The position numbers and the translations under genes were made by a program. The notes below the pieces were generated by a model that was not told the origin of the DNA, ran no database searches, and saw only the letters and a program-made list of their open reading frames with translations. Below are positions 25,509-37,000 of a stretch of DNA of 64,000 nucleotides, one piece after another (the stretch's first letter is position 1; the number at the start of each line of letters is the position of its first letter). Origin of the DNA: Tricholoma matsutake (lineage: Eukaryota > Basidiomycota > Agaricomycetes > Agaricales > Tricholomataceae); contig AP026545.1 in NCBI GenBank assembly GCA_026075535.2, forward strand, positions 3,658,001-3,722,000, in the 5' to 3' direction.

Positions 25509-26600
25509 ATGTCTAGCATCGATCTTTCTCAGCCTCTTGCCACACTGCTGAGAGAGACCACGCGCCATGCTCATGAGAAGGCCGAAAGGAGCTCTGGTGC
25601 TACCACCTTGGTCAGCGGAAAGCTGAGTCTGGACGACTATATCAGGCAGTTGATGATGCTGTGGTACATCTATGAGTTAGTCTCTAGTCTCCCTCTCATC
25701 CTGTGTCGGATCCCATTTGAACTCTATATTGCATTTACAGCGCACTAGAACGAGCTCTTGACCGCCACGCAACACACCCTTCCCTCGAGCCCACCTATAA
25801 TCCGACACTCCTTGCACGCGCACCATCTCTTGCCGCCGATATCTCCTATTTGCTGCAAGTCCCCGAAACATCATGGACGTCTCATCCTGCCTGCGTAAAA
25901 CTAAGGAAGTCGATGCCCACCTCGCTCACCGCGTATGTGTCGCGGATAGAGGAGCAAGCGCCGGCAGCGGACCCCACTTCCCTCCTTGCCCACTCCTACG
26001 TGCGCTATCTCGGAGACTTGAGCGGAGGACAAATCATCAGGCGCATGGTCTCCAAGACATACGGTTTAGACGAGAATGCAGGTCCGGGTCTGTCGTTTTA
26101 TGCGTTCAAATCCTTAACGTCTCAGAATGCAGCAAATCAGGGTGAGATGAATCGAATTAAAGAGTGGTTTAGGGAAGGTATGAATACGGCTGGAAACCTA
26201 CTAAGTGTTGATGTCAAAGGTTAGAAGCTAATTCTCCCTCCTAATTCGGCTGATCGATTCAAATACCATTCACCAGCATCTGTTGTGGAAGAGGCGAATA
26301 TTGCATTTGAGCTGAATACTGCCCTTCTTAACGCCATCCAAACGCCATCCGCTGGCACCGAAGCTGTTGAAACACCGAAAAACGACTGCAACAAAGCAGA
26401 TGCGATCCTTCAAGTGAGAACTGTGATAGTAGCACGTACGTCGCATCTCTCGCTGGACCTTACTCCAAATAATAATAAATCCCGATGGTTGCAGTCTTCC
26501 TGGCTCACTTGGTGCTTTTTATGGGGTCCGAATTCAAGGGGAACACAAGTTGTTTGGCGCTTCTAGGCGCTCCAGAATTGAGTTCCCACCTCCTGAGATG
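25509..26600 (+). CDS. HMX1: Heme oxygenase
   Basis: Breaks heme into biliverdin, iron and CO. Four exons. Exon 1 starts MSSIDLSQPLATLLRETTRH; the proximal heme-ligand histidine lies in TRHAHEKAE. Exon 2 joins as YDALERALDRHATHP and contains the distal-helix signature YLGDLSGGQIIRR and FYAFKSL, the strongest evidence. Exon 3 joins DVK to ASVVEEANIAFELN. The last exon gives a single hydrophobic helix (VIVALFLAHLVLFMG), then GAPELSSHLLR, consistent with tail-anchoring in the ER as in other eukaryotic heme oxygenases. About 300 residues. The stop used (26598-26600) depends on the GTACGT...TTGCAG intron at about 26436-26494. Confidence 0.92.
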
Positions 26601-27003
26601 AAGAGGAAGAACATCGACATTGATATACCATTTTATGCAAGCGAAGGCGGCTGCGCCCCAGAGATGGCATTGGCATTAGAACTTTTTGTACCGTGGGTTT
26701 TGATTCTGCTACATCAGGTTGAGAATCTCCAAGTTACCGAATGAATCGTCCTTCAAGACAAAGGCGGATCAGCCTTTCAATCATATTTTAACAAAGCACG
26801 CTTGCTTCAGTTGAGCATCTCTTCTGCGGTTATTGAATTCTAGTAGCTCTACTATGCTGCACAAACGCTTTGCCCAAGTACTGATAATAGTGTGCTGTAC
26901 TGCAGTCCCTACGAAATTGCGCGTACTAGACGACGAAATCTAGACCGAAGTCTGACCAGGGCACAACCGTGAATGTTAATTAGGCCTATCTTCAATAGTA
27001 GCA

Positions 27004-27117
27004 GTCAGAGTAGGCGATTCAACGGCGATTTAGTGCCGATTCAGGTCCGATTCATCGGACTGAACCGTTTGGAGTAATCGTCTGTGAATCAACTGTGAAT
27101 CGCCATGCTACTCTGAC
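27004..27117. repeat. Small foldback / MITE-like inverted repeat
   Basis: Ends are inverted copies: GTCAGAGTAG then GCGATTCA on the left, TGAATCGC then CTACTCTGAC on the right, with four extra bases in the right arm. The interior repeats GATTCA / TGAATC several times in both directions. A related right end (GAATCACCATTGAATTGGCTACTCT) recurs near 27528-27556, so the full element may be about 550 bases long. Confidence 0.6.
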
Positions 27118-27292
27118 CGTCAGCCTTTGGATGGCGGTTCATACATCGATTCAGCTCTCCGTAGTACACAGTGGCTTAATTTATATGTATACTTCTAACA
27201 TCATCTGTGACCACCATGGCCCCTCACGACGCAACGCTGGTGCAAACAACAAACTACGACGGGAATATGATCACCGCACGTGCCATCGTATT

Positions 27293-27418
27293 TCAAGGCT
27301 CAGAAAGCGATTTCACCTGATGAGAAGCCTCCTGTGCTTGCTTAGCTTTGGAAGATTGGGCTTGAGCACGGACAGGAGGCTTCTTTGGTTTTGTGGCTTT
27401 CTTATTTTGCTTAACCAT
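27293..27418 (-). CDS. Small lysine-rich ORF (41 aa), tentative
   Basis: Starts MVKQNKKATKPKKPPVRAQA and ends SHQVKSLSEP. The strongly basic, alanine/glutamine-rich composition differs from random frames in this spacer, and it could be a first exon, since CATCAG is followed by GTGAAATC. No family is recognised. A perfect 13-bp inverted repeat (27323-27335 with 27372-27384) lies inside it and could explain part of the composition. Confidence 0.25.
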   Translation of the reverse strand: MVKQNKKATKPKKPPVRAQAQSSKAKQAQEASHQVKSLSEP

Positions 27419-28038
27419 GTTCAAAGAAGGGGACAGGCGTGTGTGATAAATCTAATTTACATATCAAGAAAGGGCAAATTTGAAACTGTGGAAGTAATCT
27501 AAGAGTGTGAATCATCTGAGTGAATACATGAATCACCATTGAATTGGCTACTCTAGTCTATGACATGATGCAACGAACAAACCCGGGCTGGCGAAAAAGA
27601 TAGGACGGAAAAATAAACCATGCCTAGGTGACGACGCTACGGAACACGTAGATCACAACGCCACGAACCTCCTAGATCACAACGCTACGGCGCCATGACT
27701 CAAGCGGACGACAATCTCGAGAGGCCAGCTGAGACTAAGAATTGTCGGGTGGAGAGACCTTGCAAGCAAGGTAATGTGTATATTTCAACGTTCGCGCTAC
27801 CTGCCTCAACATCGATATCCTTCCTTCATGCGAAAGAAAAGAATATGTTTGATTTGACACCGTGGTCCAGATACGTTACGATGCAGACATAATGATCGTT
27901 CGCAGATGCAGGAAGAATATGCCACAAATGGACAGCTCACCTATAACTAACCCACGAAGGACTTACATCCAGATAAGTATGAACTTGTGCATTAAGTATT
28001 TTCCTCTCTCGGAATAAAAAACAATAAAAATCACTGCT

Positions 28039-28971
28039 CTATGATGACGATTCTTCCGCCTTTTGCTTAGGGACTTTTCCTTCCTACATATTATACCCGA
28101 ACATTTAAGTACATTGATTCACAATACATGGACAGGGAGTTCATTGCTTACCTTTGAGGCCTGTCTGGCAGCAGTGAGGTCAGCCGGACCCCCCTCGCCG
28201 TTTTCTGTAGTAGACTGTGCGTCATCCTTGCTCTCGGCCGTGGACTCTTCGGATGCTGGTTGCTGAAGATGGTTCGTCGTCAGTACCCGGTGGAAGCCCC
28301 ACACAAGAGTCCCCCTGCGGTTGTGGCAGCACGAGGTGGTATATTGCATACGAGCGTGGTTCATTACAAATCAGCTATTCTCACCGATGTAGAGGTCGAA
28401 GGCTCCGCTGCAATAGCCACGGGCTCATCATTAGTCTGCCGAAAGGGTTAGAGTGATATTTGATGTGTATGCGCGTGGGATGAACCCACCTCTGCTTGAT
28501 CAACAGCTTCGGTCACGACCGCGTCCGCGTCATTGTCCTCGTCCTTCACTGTAACGGGTTCGGACTCCTGTGCAGGTTCTGGTGCTGTTGATTTTTGGTG
28601 GCCAGGAACGTCGTGTAAGTCATGGTGCTCAAGATGGGTGGGTTTCCTAGCAGAAGGCGAGATGAGGTAGAGGAACTATAGAGTTTCGTCATCAGTCTCT
28701 GTTTTGTAGGATTTTGACCTGTATAGACTGACAGCCGGGCCGAAGATTAAGGCAGAAGCAATCTATACGATACCGTACACCAGTAAGCTTCAGACGACAA
28801 GGAAGCTATCGAGAAGCCACGTACAATCCAGGGTCTGTCACTCGATTGTTTTGGAGCATGTGAAGAATTCATTCTCTTGGCCCCCATTCGGATGCTGCAC
28901 GCATTGACATGTAACCTCACCGATGAACGAGCTGTCGCCGAGAAAACATGTCGAGCCGCATGGAAAGACAT
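28039..28971 (-). CDS. Small mitochondrial-type protein, unknown function
   Basis: About 170 residues over six or seven exons. The N terminus MSFHAARHVFSATARSS is a typical amphipathic, arginine-bearing mitochondrial presequence. An apparent membrane segment follows (IIASALIFGPAVSLYR, then FLYLISPSARKP). The rest is acidic and disordered: PAQESEPVTVKDEDNDADAV, SEESTAESKDDAQSTTENGE, GGPADLTAARQASK, ending PKQKAEESSS. The exon chain is supported by consistent GTRNGT...YAG borders and one uninterrupted frame. A mitochondrial inner-membrane protein with an exposed acidic tail is inferred; no family is recognised. Confidence 0.6.
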
Positions 28972-29167
28972 TTTCACCGGGCCAGAGCTGGAATTAGTCG
29001 GGTATGAAGGAGACTGTGGATTATGTAAATAAATATGTTCGAATTCCCGGGTGAGACCGGCTCGCCACTCAGTACTCAATATCCAATGACGTTTACTTCG
29101 AATAAAAACAGATAAAAACGGACAAAACAATTAAGCGACGGTGCAATGGAGGCATGTATTCTAAGTA

Positions 29168-30664
29168 TCATTCGTGATTCCACTCTAGTCCAAGTTGAGA
29201 CAAAAACACCAAACCCATGGTAGCCTGGAACGGGTCACTCTCTGCAAGCTTTTCATCCAGCAGACGATCGATCATCACGTTTGCAGTGTCGAACGTATCT
29301 TCAACATAATCCATTTGACAGGAGTGGATGACGGTAAGATGCTTCAGAGGCGCCTTGGAAGAATCCAGAAGCGAAGTATACGGATCTATACCAAGCGTAC
29401 AGGGTACAATCACCGATTCGGTGGACAAAGTTTCGACAGAGGTCGCATCGTTATTGAGATATGCTAGAGAACTAGAAAACTGGTGACATCATCAGCGACG
29501 AAAGAACAGTGTCAGTCAACGACAGTTTTACGGAAAGAGCATTCCGAGTGAATAGTGGGAGCTTAGCAAGCTGAGCAACGTTTGCCTAAGAAATTTACGG
29601 AAGTTACAGATTATTGCTTACTGAAGCAGAAGACAGACGAGAAGGCCATTGGGTAGTCCCTGAAGGATACGGGAGACGACGTGCAATTGGAACACGAGAA
29701 TGGTCAATAAAAGGAGAGTTTTCATCCCAATTGGTTGAATGAAGGTCTTGATGCGGTGCCAGGATTCGAACAGGATTCGAAAGGCGATTCGGATCTTCAG
29801 TGTTGGCATATATGGCTGGTTGAAGAACAGGTCGTAATGATGCTGTCGTTGCGATGTAATGAGGTGAAGGCGAATTTCTGTGATAAATGGCAGCGAACGA
29901 TACCTGGAGCGGAGTGATAGTTAATAGAAGGATTCGGCATGTCGACATGTTCGAGCGAATTGGAGACGATAATTGGCGGAACAGGAAATTGATGAGCTTG
30001 GAAACTAGAAGGCGGATTCATCCGAGGAGCGATGGGCCGCATAGAGCTCGAAGGACAAAGAGCCTTCTCTAAAGATGGCGGTGTGGGATGAATAGCAAGT
30101 AAGACAGAAGAGGGTTGATTCGATGCTAGTGTGTTTTCTCCATTATGTTGCTTAGCCTGGACCTTGAGTTTTGGTGGTCGTCCGCGACGTCTCTTAGGAG
30201 GCTGGCCTTCTCGCTTTTCAGGATTGGGAAGAACAGGTTGAGCAGTAAACGTGCGAGTCTCCAGTGCAGGCTCCCTATACTCCGTCTTAAAATTTGCTAT
30301 TTCCTCAGGCGACATTGCAGGGTCCGAACTTGTGTCACCAGAGTCCTTACGCTTCTTCCGTTGTCGTGTGTACCATGACACGATCCACTTGGTGGACCTT
30401 CAATAAAGCGTCGTGCATAGAGTTATACTGTGATAGGAGCATGAAAAGGCCGCATACATACAGGCCAGTTTCATCGCTGAGTCTCTTGAGCAAGTCTTTG
30501 GATGTAGCCGTAGATTGTGTGAAAGCATTTCGGAGAATCTCGAGCTGTCTTTGAGTAGCTCGGATATTTGTTGATCGTTTCTTCCCAGAATCGCCATTCA
30601 TTTCAATCGAGTTTTTCGACGTCGATGCCTTGTGATACCCAGTGTATACATCCGATTCCGACAA
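29168..30664 (-). CDS. Homeodomain transcription factor
   Basis: The N-terminal exon holds KKRSTNIRATQRQLEILRNA and then SKDLLKRLSDETGL, homeodomain helices 1 and 2. After an intron at about 30402-30462, helix 3 reads STKWIVSWYTRQRKKRK, which keeps the invariant tryptophan and the basic recognition helix but departs from the usual WFQNRR. Next come a basic, AT-hook-like patch (PPKRRRGRPPKLKV) and a long proline/serine-rich region (PPSSFQAHQFPVPPIIVSNS; RLPYPSGTTQWPSRLSSAS). The acidic C terminus is built from two more exons (NVAQLAKLPLFTRNALSV; TANVMIDRLLDEKLAESDPF) and ends LGLEWNHE. About 440-460 residues. The intron in the middle, near 29890-29916, is not firmly placed. Divergent from the Argonaute gene. 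Confidence 0.8.
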
Positions 30665-31090
30665 ATCGTAAGGTCAATGGCTTCAAGAACGCACAACAAC
30701 AATCACTTTAGGTCAGAAGTCTTCAGTCGTCATAAGTTAAGAAATATTTACTGTTCTTCTGCATCTGTTTGGTTAAAACTTCGACTGTTTAGACCATGCA
30801 GATCGTATAGGTTCTGCAGTACATAACGATTGGGGGGAGATACATAATCACCATCGGTGTTACACGACCGCCGACGAGAATGACAATTGGATGTCCACTG
30901 GAGGTGCTTACATGAGCTTCCAGTTACGATCATGTGACTCATTCATTTATTATGTTTTGTTTGGGGTTGGTTTACGCTGATCCTTGGTTGAATTCTTCGA
31001 TTAACCCCCGTCGGTGTTACCGACGTGAGCTAATCCTGAACAGCTCCTACTTCCCTTCGTCTTTGAAACTTATCTATCTCATTTGTTGAT
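30665..31090. promoter_or_regulatory. Divergent promoter of homeodomain gene and Argonaute
   Basis: 426 bases between two start codons that face away from each other. No further gene fits here. The interval includes the palindromic string CCCCCGTCGGTGTTACCGACG near 31006-31026. Confidence 0.5.
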
Positions 31091-34000
31091 ATGAGTAAGC
31101 CACATCCATCCCGCCGAGCACCTGGATCGGCAGGAAGACGAGTGCGCGCGTATTCCAACGCGTTCGAACTCACGTGGACAACCAAAGGTTTCGTCTACCA
31201 TTATGACGGTAAGTGTTCCCACATTCATTCAACTCTGTAATCCTGTCTTCATGCATGTATTTAGTTGGTTAGTGTTTTCATACTTTGGAACTAAGTATAG
31301 TCAGTCAAAGTTTTGTTGAAGCTATGATGCCTCTATGGGACACCGGACGCACTGACTTCAAGATTGGCGCTCAGAAAGGTACCGAGCTTGTCATGAGGTT
31401 ACAGGAGCAAGTTGAGCCTTTGAAATTTAATCCCCTTGGAGGTCAGTAACTCCCTTGATAGTGCTTGTAAAGATGACTGAAGCTCCTCTTGACAGCATAC
31501 GATGGCAAGAAAAATTTATATTCCTTTCAGAAATACAGTTTCACTAGCGAGGAGGTCTGATCCACCTTCATTCTGCATTTCCTTTGTTGTGTTTAACACT
31601 TCATCCAGTTCACTGTGCCATGGCAGAATGGGCCATCACGTAAGAATGTCTCCGTGAAAGTCGTTTTTGTCAGGGAGATCAACTATGGGTATGTTTCTTT
31701 TTATTTCCATGTAGTCATTGAGCATAATTGGTCATTTACAACAGGAGCCTTCAGAGGCTTCTTGCGGGTGACGGCACTGCCCTCAATCCCGAGGGTGATG
31801 CTGTCATTAGCATGAATATGTTGAATATCTTTGTCCAGGCAACCCCAAAAATGTGAGTCTTGATAATTTAACGTTAGTGATACATCTCGATATTGGTTGC
31901 TAGGCAAGAGCCGCGGATTCATAATGTGAAGAGCTTCTTTACTCCTGCTTATAGTCGTAAGTGATCGTTGACATTTATCAAATCCAGTCGTCTCATATGA
32001 TATTCAGGCCCAAGTTCAGTTCGCCCGTTGGAGCTGTGGCGTGGGTTCTTTCAGTCAGTTTTCAATTTCATTTCTGGGAGAGGCAAACTAATTCATAATG
32101 CTTCTAGGAGCGTGCGACCGACATTCGACAGGGTCATTGTTAATGTTGATGTTACAGTCGGTGTAGTGTGAGTGCTCTTTGCGCACTCATCGTACCTCTA
32201 TCACTTACTTCAACACTTCAACAGTGTCCCCGCCAAACCACTCGAAATGATCTGTGGAGATTACGTGTCAGTCAGAAACACTCGCGAACTGTCTGCCTTG
32301 AAGCAATCACAGTTTCAGCAACTTAGACTGTTTGTCCGAGGTCTCAAAGTTGTAGTAGATCTTCCAGGTCATCGAGGGAAAAGACCCAAAACTATCAAAG
32401 ACCTTGTACAGAATGTTGGGGCAGTGGTGTTTGACAAGGGTGGTGTCCCAACATCGATTGCTGTTTGTTGTTTCTGTTCAGCTATGACTTGAACTAAATA
32501 TTCGCTCAGGACCATTTTCAAGCAATGCACAATATCCGTATCCCTCCGAAAAGTTTAGGTGTCAAGCTTGGGCAGGATGGTCAATTCCCCATAAGTGTGT
32601 GTTTGACTGTACAGCAGCTATACAAGGTTCGTAACATGTCGTTTGTGTGAGGAAAATCGTTGTTAGATTGCCTGATTTCACAGAATCGTGCTTCTCCGGA
32701 AATCGTTAGAGACGCACTCGCATTCTCCCCTAGCACGCCAGGAGAACGAATGGCAATTATAGAGAATGGATGGCAACAACTACAATACACCCAGTCCTCG
32801 TTCTTGGTAGGCGCAGGTATCAATGTTATGCCTATGCCTACTGTAGTGCACGGTCGCACCCTTCCTAGCCCCGAGATAAGCTTTGGAAACAACAAGGTCC
32901 ATCTGCAAGTAAGACCCTCTTTTCCTCCTGTTCACTCTCTACTAACTACCATGGTGCTTAGAGGCCGGGAGTGTGGGACGTGATGAACAAAGTGCTTTCT
33001 AATCCAGCCAAACTCGAGGCATGGACAGTAGTTAATTTTGCCTTGGCCGAACCCAGAACTTTGCAATTATTTGTGGATGACTTAGCCAAGACAATGAGGG
33101 AAAGAGGTTCGTACTCCCTGTGCTGTAGACATGCAAACTGATCTTTCCTGTTGATTCTGCAGGCATGGGTAAGCCAACATTCTAATATCTAAAAACAGTG
33201 TGTCGATAGTACCACAGGGGTAATGCAGGCTCCAAATATCATTGACAGGCATGCAGGTAGTGATATCCCACGAGTATGTATGTCTCTGTTACTCTTTGGT
33301 TCAATGCTGAATGTTTGCGGTTACAAAGGTGCTATATGGAGCAGCGCAGGAAGCAAAGGCCCGACTGCTTCTTGTTATTTTACAGGAGTCAGCTGCTCAC
33401 ACATACAGGGAAGTCAAACGTTTTGGTGACATCACTCAGGGCATCCCTACACAATGTGTTGTAAGAATCATCTTTTGCATTGGACTATTTCAAGGCTGAT
33501 GGATGAACAGCGATGGTCAAACAAGCTTGCGAAAGATGCGATGAATCACAGATGCAATCAATATCATAACAACCTGATCCTCAAGTACCCACCTATTTTT
33601 TGTTTTCGAGCTTCATTTTCATTCCCTATCGTCACAGAATTAATGCTAAACTAGGGGGTGTCAATTACTTTCCCATAAGTGGTGCTATGGCAAACTTTAC
33701 TAAGCAACGCACAATGGTCTTGGGTAAGAATTATTGATATTGTTATTACTCTGGGTCATTAAATCTACCAACAGGAGCGGATGTCAGTCATCCTGCACCG
33801 CGCAGTTTGCTTCCGTCAGTGGCTGCCTTAGTTGCATCAATGGATCAGCATGCATGTCGATATGTAGCATCCATCCGGGTTCAAGCCTCGCGAGTCGAAA
33901 TGATTGAAGACATAGCCGACATGTTTGATGTGAGTTTACCTTTATTGACTGTATACCCACTCCTGACCTGTTGTCATCCAGTCTGCACTTCAGACTTTTG

Positions 34001-35013
34001 GGAAGATAAACGGTAACAATCTACCACAACGAATTGTGTTTTTCCGTGATGGGGTCTCAGAAGGGGAGTTTGCCATAGTACGTGATAGAGAACTGAATGC
34101 AATGAAGGGTACCTTCCACATATTGCTGACATCAACAATTTTTTAACCTTGTTGTCAAGTCCCAATTCAGAAGCATTATGGTCCTCAGAAGAATTGGCCA
34201 CAACTTGTCTTCATTGTTGTTGGGAAAAGACATCATTTCCGCTTTTTCCCAGATCCAAAGTCTGGTGAAGGTGCTGATGCAAGAGGGAACGGGAATCTAC
34301 TTCCAGGGTTTGTTGTTGACCAAGGTAAGCTCAGTGAGGCTTTCAAGATGTTTTGTCTTAAAGAATGTTACTCTGTAGATATTGTTCATCCAATCTACAG
34401 TGATTTCTATTTGCAGTCCCAGCTGGGCTTGAAAGGAAGTATGTATATCATGTCGATCATTTATCAATATTTCATGGCTGATTTTATGACTAGCGAGCCG
34501 CCCCAGTCACTACACTGTTCTTGTAAATGGTGCAGGCATGTCAATTGATGAGTATGTCTCAATATGCTTGATCATTCTGCTCTGTTTTAAATAATTCTCT
34601 CTAGACTCCAACAGCTAGCGTAAATTGTTTTTAGTTCATGAACTGTGCACTCGGTTTACTCTTCGGCAGTTATTCACTGTGCCATTCCTACTCAAGGTCG
34701 ACTCGTTCTGTGAAGATCCCTGCGCCTGTCTATTGTATGTCATACCACAAACTTTCAGTGCAGCGTATCTCATTAGTGTCATCACTTTCTTCTTCAGATG
34801 CTGATGTATGTCATATCATCTTACATTTCTAATGTTGTTAACAACCTGCAGCTTGTCTGCCGTCGGGCAAAATTCCACTTCGAGGATGATGTCCATGACA
34901 TTGACTCAGATAATGGGACTATTCAGTCCGGTGAAGGACCTCACATTGACTTCTACAGACAACGATTCAATGCCATCAACGAACGCATGAAAGCCACTAT
35001 GTACTTCGTCTAA
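31091..35013 (+). CDS. ago: Argonaute, catalytically complete (DEDD)
   Basis: Small-RNA-guided effector of RNA silencing; about 900 residues from more than 20 short exons. It starts MSKPHPSRRAPGSAGRRVRA with no long RGG repeat. N-domain: FVEAMMPLWDTGRTDFKIG. Linker and PAZ: VRPTFDRVIVNVDVTVG, AKPLEMICGDYVSVRN, GLKVVVDLPGHRGKRPKT. MID 5'-phosphate pocket: YREVKRFGDITQGIPTQCV and LILKINAKLGGVN carry the conserved Y, K, Q and K. PIWI: GADVSHP (first D), SRVEMIEDIA (E), VFFRDGVSEGEF (second D), then GTSRPSHYTVLVNGAG, SLCHSYSRSTRSVKIPAPVY and YADLVCRRAKFHF (last D in YAD, as in other fungal Argonautes). Stop after ERMKATMYFV. The last catalytic codon lies in an inferred 8-base exon, 34798-34805. 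No inactivating break is seen, so the gene should encode an active slicer if the introns are removed as proposed. Confidence 0.93.
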
Positions 35014-36055
35014 CATATCGTGTGTATTTGTTTTGTTATCCTTGTAGCTTGGATGGATCGAAGGCATTGTATTGATTTTCTTCCGATATTGTTGTATGTA
35101 TTACTTTTTCTTAGTGTATTGCAGCACTGTGTTTTGTGTAGCCTTGTGTTAAAGACAATTGGTTCTAGCTGCTGAGCAGCTTGTCTCTACCAACAACCCA
35201 CAATCTCTTTGCACTAGAATTTTCGAAACCTGCCCGAACTATGCGTCTTCATCTTCAATCACAAACTTCGGCCTAAGTACTAGGAACAGTCCTACTTGCT
35301 TTTTCACCTTCGGATATATCGTTTCTACTGCTAGTCTTGGAGGGTTTGTCATTTTGTCGATGTTGGCCACTAATAAATCAATGGAATATCTCCAGACGTC
35401 GCCCCGTGCCGCATGTTGATTTTTGGGATCCGCATTCATCATGTTTATGTACCTTCAATGCTCGCGTCGGACATAAGTATATAGCTATTCAGCTTACTCC
35501 CATCTTAACGTAGGCCTATGCCGTCGACAACCCTATGGTTCGTAGTATCTCACCATATACGCTTTTTCCGCCTCCCTGTTCCCAATCTCGACGGTGCCTT
35601 TCTACCTCTAGTATGCGACGTGAAAACCGAATGTTTGGGCCTTCCCCGTCCTTCGTCTTTTCGATAAATTCTTCGTAGTTAAATCCAGGTATACGTACGT
35701 GCGAGCTTTCTTCATAACCGTGTGAGACGTTTGAGGCACGTTTTCTTTGGCTTCGCGCGATAGCTCGCGTTGTACCATGTTCTGGTCTGACGGCCCTGTA
35801 CCATCGACTCACTGTAAACTCCACATATCATTGGACTTTGTATGGTGCCAGATGGTACCTTTGCTTCCTTGTGTATCAGGCCCCTTATCACGCGATGAAC
35901 GAAGCCTTAAAGCATTCGTACCTTCCCTGCTACGTAGGCAACATAAAGATAGCTGTAATATTGATACAGGGGCATATGCTTAAAGAAGTGTAAGAGGCGT
36001 CCCTGCATGCAAAGGGTATCAATTCCTTGGATGCAATAATTCAAGTACATCAACA
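35014..36055. other. Spacer with one orphan ORF
   Basis: Holds the Argonaute 3' region, the Mob2 copy 1 3' region (convergent) and a 102-codon frame on minus at 35516-35824. Frames at 35159-35442 overlap on both strands and look non-coding. Confidence 0.45.
35516..35824 (-). CDS. Hypothetical protein ORF (102 aa), tentative
   Basis: Starts MEFTVSRWYRAVRPEHG and ends YGEILRTIGLSTA. It is charged and intron-free, and EEFIEKTKDGEGPNIRFSRR could be a real helical segment. No family is recognised, and it may be part of a larger spliced gene or a chance frame. Confidence 0.3.
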   Translation of the reverse strand: MEFTVSRWYRAVRPEHGTTRAIARSQRKRASNVSHGYEESSHVRIPGFNYEEFIEKTKDGEGPNIRFSRRILEVERHRRDWEQGGGKSVYGEILRTIGLSTA

Positions 36056-37000
36056 TCAGCTCTCCAGAATTCCCTTCTCCTTCCATCGTTCCCAAAGCAA
36101 CCCTACGCCAACAGGAGCATTTGGCTCACCCTTGATGTCTCTCACCTCCAAGAGCTCGTATTCGCGCCCAAACGCGAGAAAATGCGCAAAAAGCGAGTTA
36201 AAGTGGGGCTCTGAACGCAGATGTAAAACCTGTTGGTAGTGTGCGTGGTAAATGTGTGCGAAGACGCGGAGGAGCTGCCGGTAGAGGTGCTTGACAGTCG
36301 CGGGGAACGACTGGTGGAAAGGATGATCTGGAACACGTATGGTCAATAAATGCGTGTATGAAGCCAGGAGAGCGTACTGGATTTCGTTGGGAAGACGTTT
36401 TCGTCATCAAGGAGGTTCTGGATAGAAGACATGACAGAGTCGATGTATGTCGGTGCGGAGAGAGAGACTTGTTTTCCGCCTTGGTTTGTCCATGTATAAT
36501 TTAGACTACAAGGATCTAAGGCATCATCCTGGAATAACAGACAAGAACACGCAGACGTACGCTGAGCCTGCAGACATCCTTGGACAAGTATGTTGTGTGC
36601 AACACTCCGTAATGACCCCATAAAATTCGTTCAAGTTCGTGTAGAAATCAAATACTTAGTCCCGAGAGCCAAATCAATACCTGACGATGCATTCTCAGGG
36701 ACATCACGTACTATTGACAGCAACCCACTCCATAATGTCCACGTATTTAGGAAGCATTACGATCGTCTTGAAGTTGCCCTTCACGAGGGCCGCATCTGCG
36801 AACGGGCTGGACAGGTATAGCGGTTTCGCTGCAGCTCCGCCTGGTGATGGGGGCTCCATAGAGCCTGAGGAGTCCGTGCGGTTCATGGGGGCGGGCGAAC
36901 GCCCCGAGCGGGGAGCGCGACTACGCCTAAATGGATGACACCTATGATGAACAAAGAAATTCTGCTGAATGGCACAGAGTACGAACCCAAAGAACGACAT
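36056..37000 (-). CDS. mob2: Mob2-type kinase activator, copy 1
   Basis: Binds and activates NDR-family kinases (Cbk1/Orb6), which govern polarity and morphogenesis. The first exon is only MSFFGF, followed by a short disordered region (RRSRAPRSGRSPAPMNRTD). The Mob domain is complete: KPLYLSSPFADAALVKGNFK, TIVMLPKYVDIMEWVAVN, FDFYTNLNEFYGVIAE, then the zinc cysteines in CCTQHTC. SAGSALNYTWTNQG and SAPTYIDSVMSSIQNLLDDE follow, and the zinc histidines lie in RVFAHIYHAHYQQVLHL. It ends VGLLWERWKEKGILES. The wording of the ALVKGNFKTIV and LPKYVDIMEW blocks places it with Mob2 rather than Mob1 or phocein. A second copy lies 0.4 kb upstream on the same strand. Confidence 0.9.

Larger units (their letters stand above)
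26601..28038. other. Spacer with inverted repeats and a tiny basic ORF
   Basis: Holds the heme oxygenase 3' region, an inverted-repeat element at 27004-27117 and a 41-codon lysine-rich frame on minus at 27293-27418. About 27620-27690 has short repeats of the type CACAACGC(C)ACG(G/A). No larger gene is supported. Confidence 0.45.

Noticed and set aside
29735..29917. Hydrophobic alternative C terminus for the homeodomain protein through a 26-base intron
   Set aside because: The intron would be too short, and the other frame continues into two further exons with good splice sites.
31209..31300. A three-base exon (TTG) in Argonaute intron 1
   Set aside because: Joining GACG directly to TCAGTC keeps the same frame, so the extra exon is not needed.
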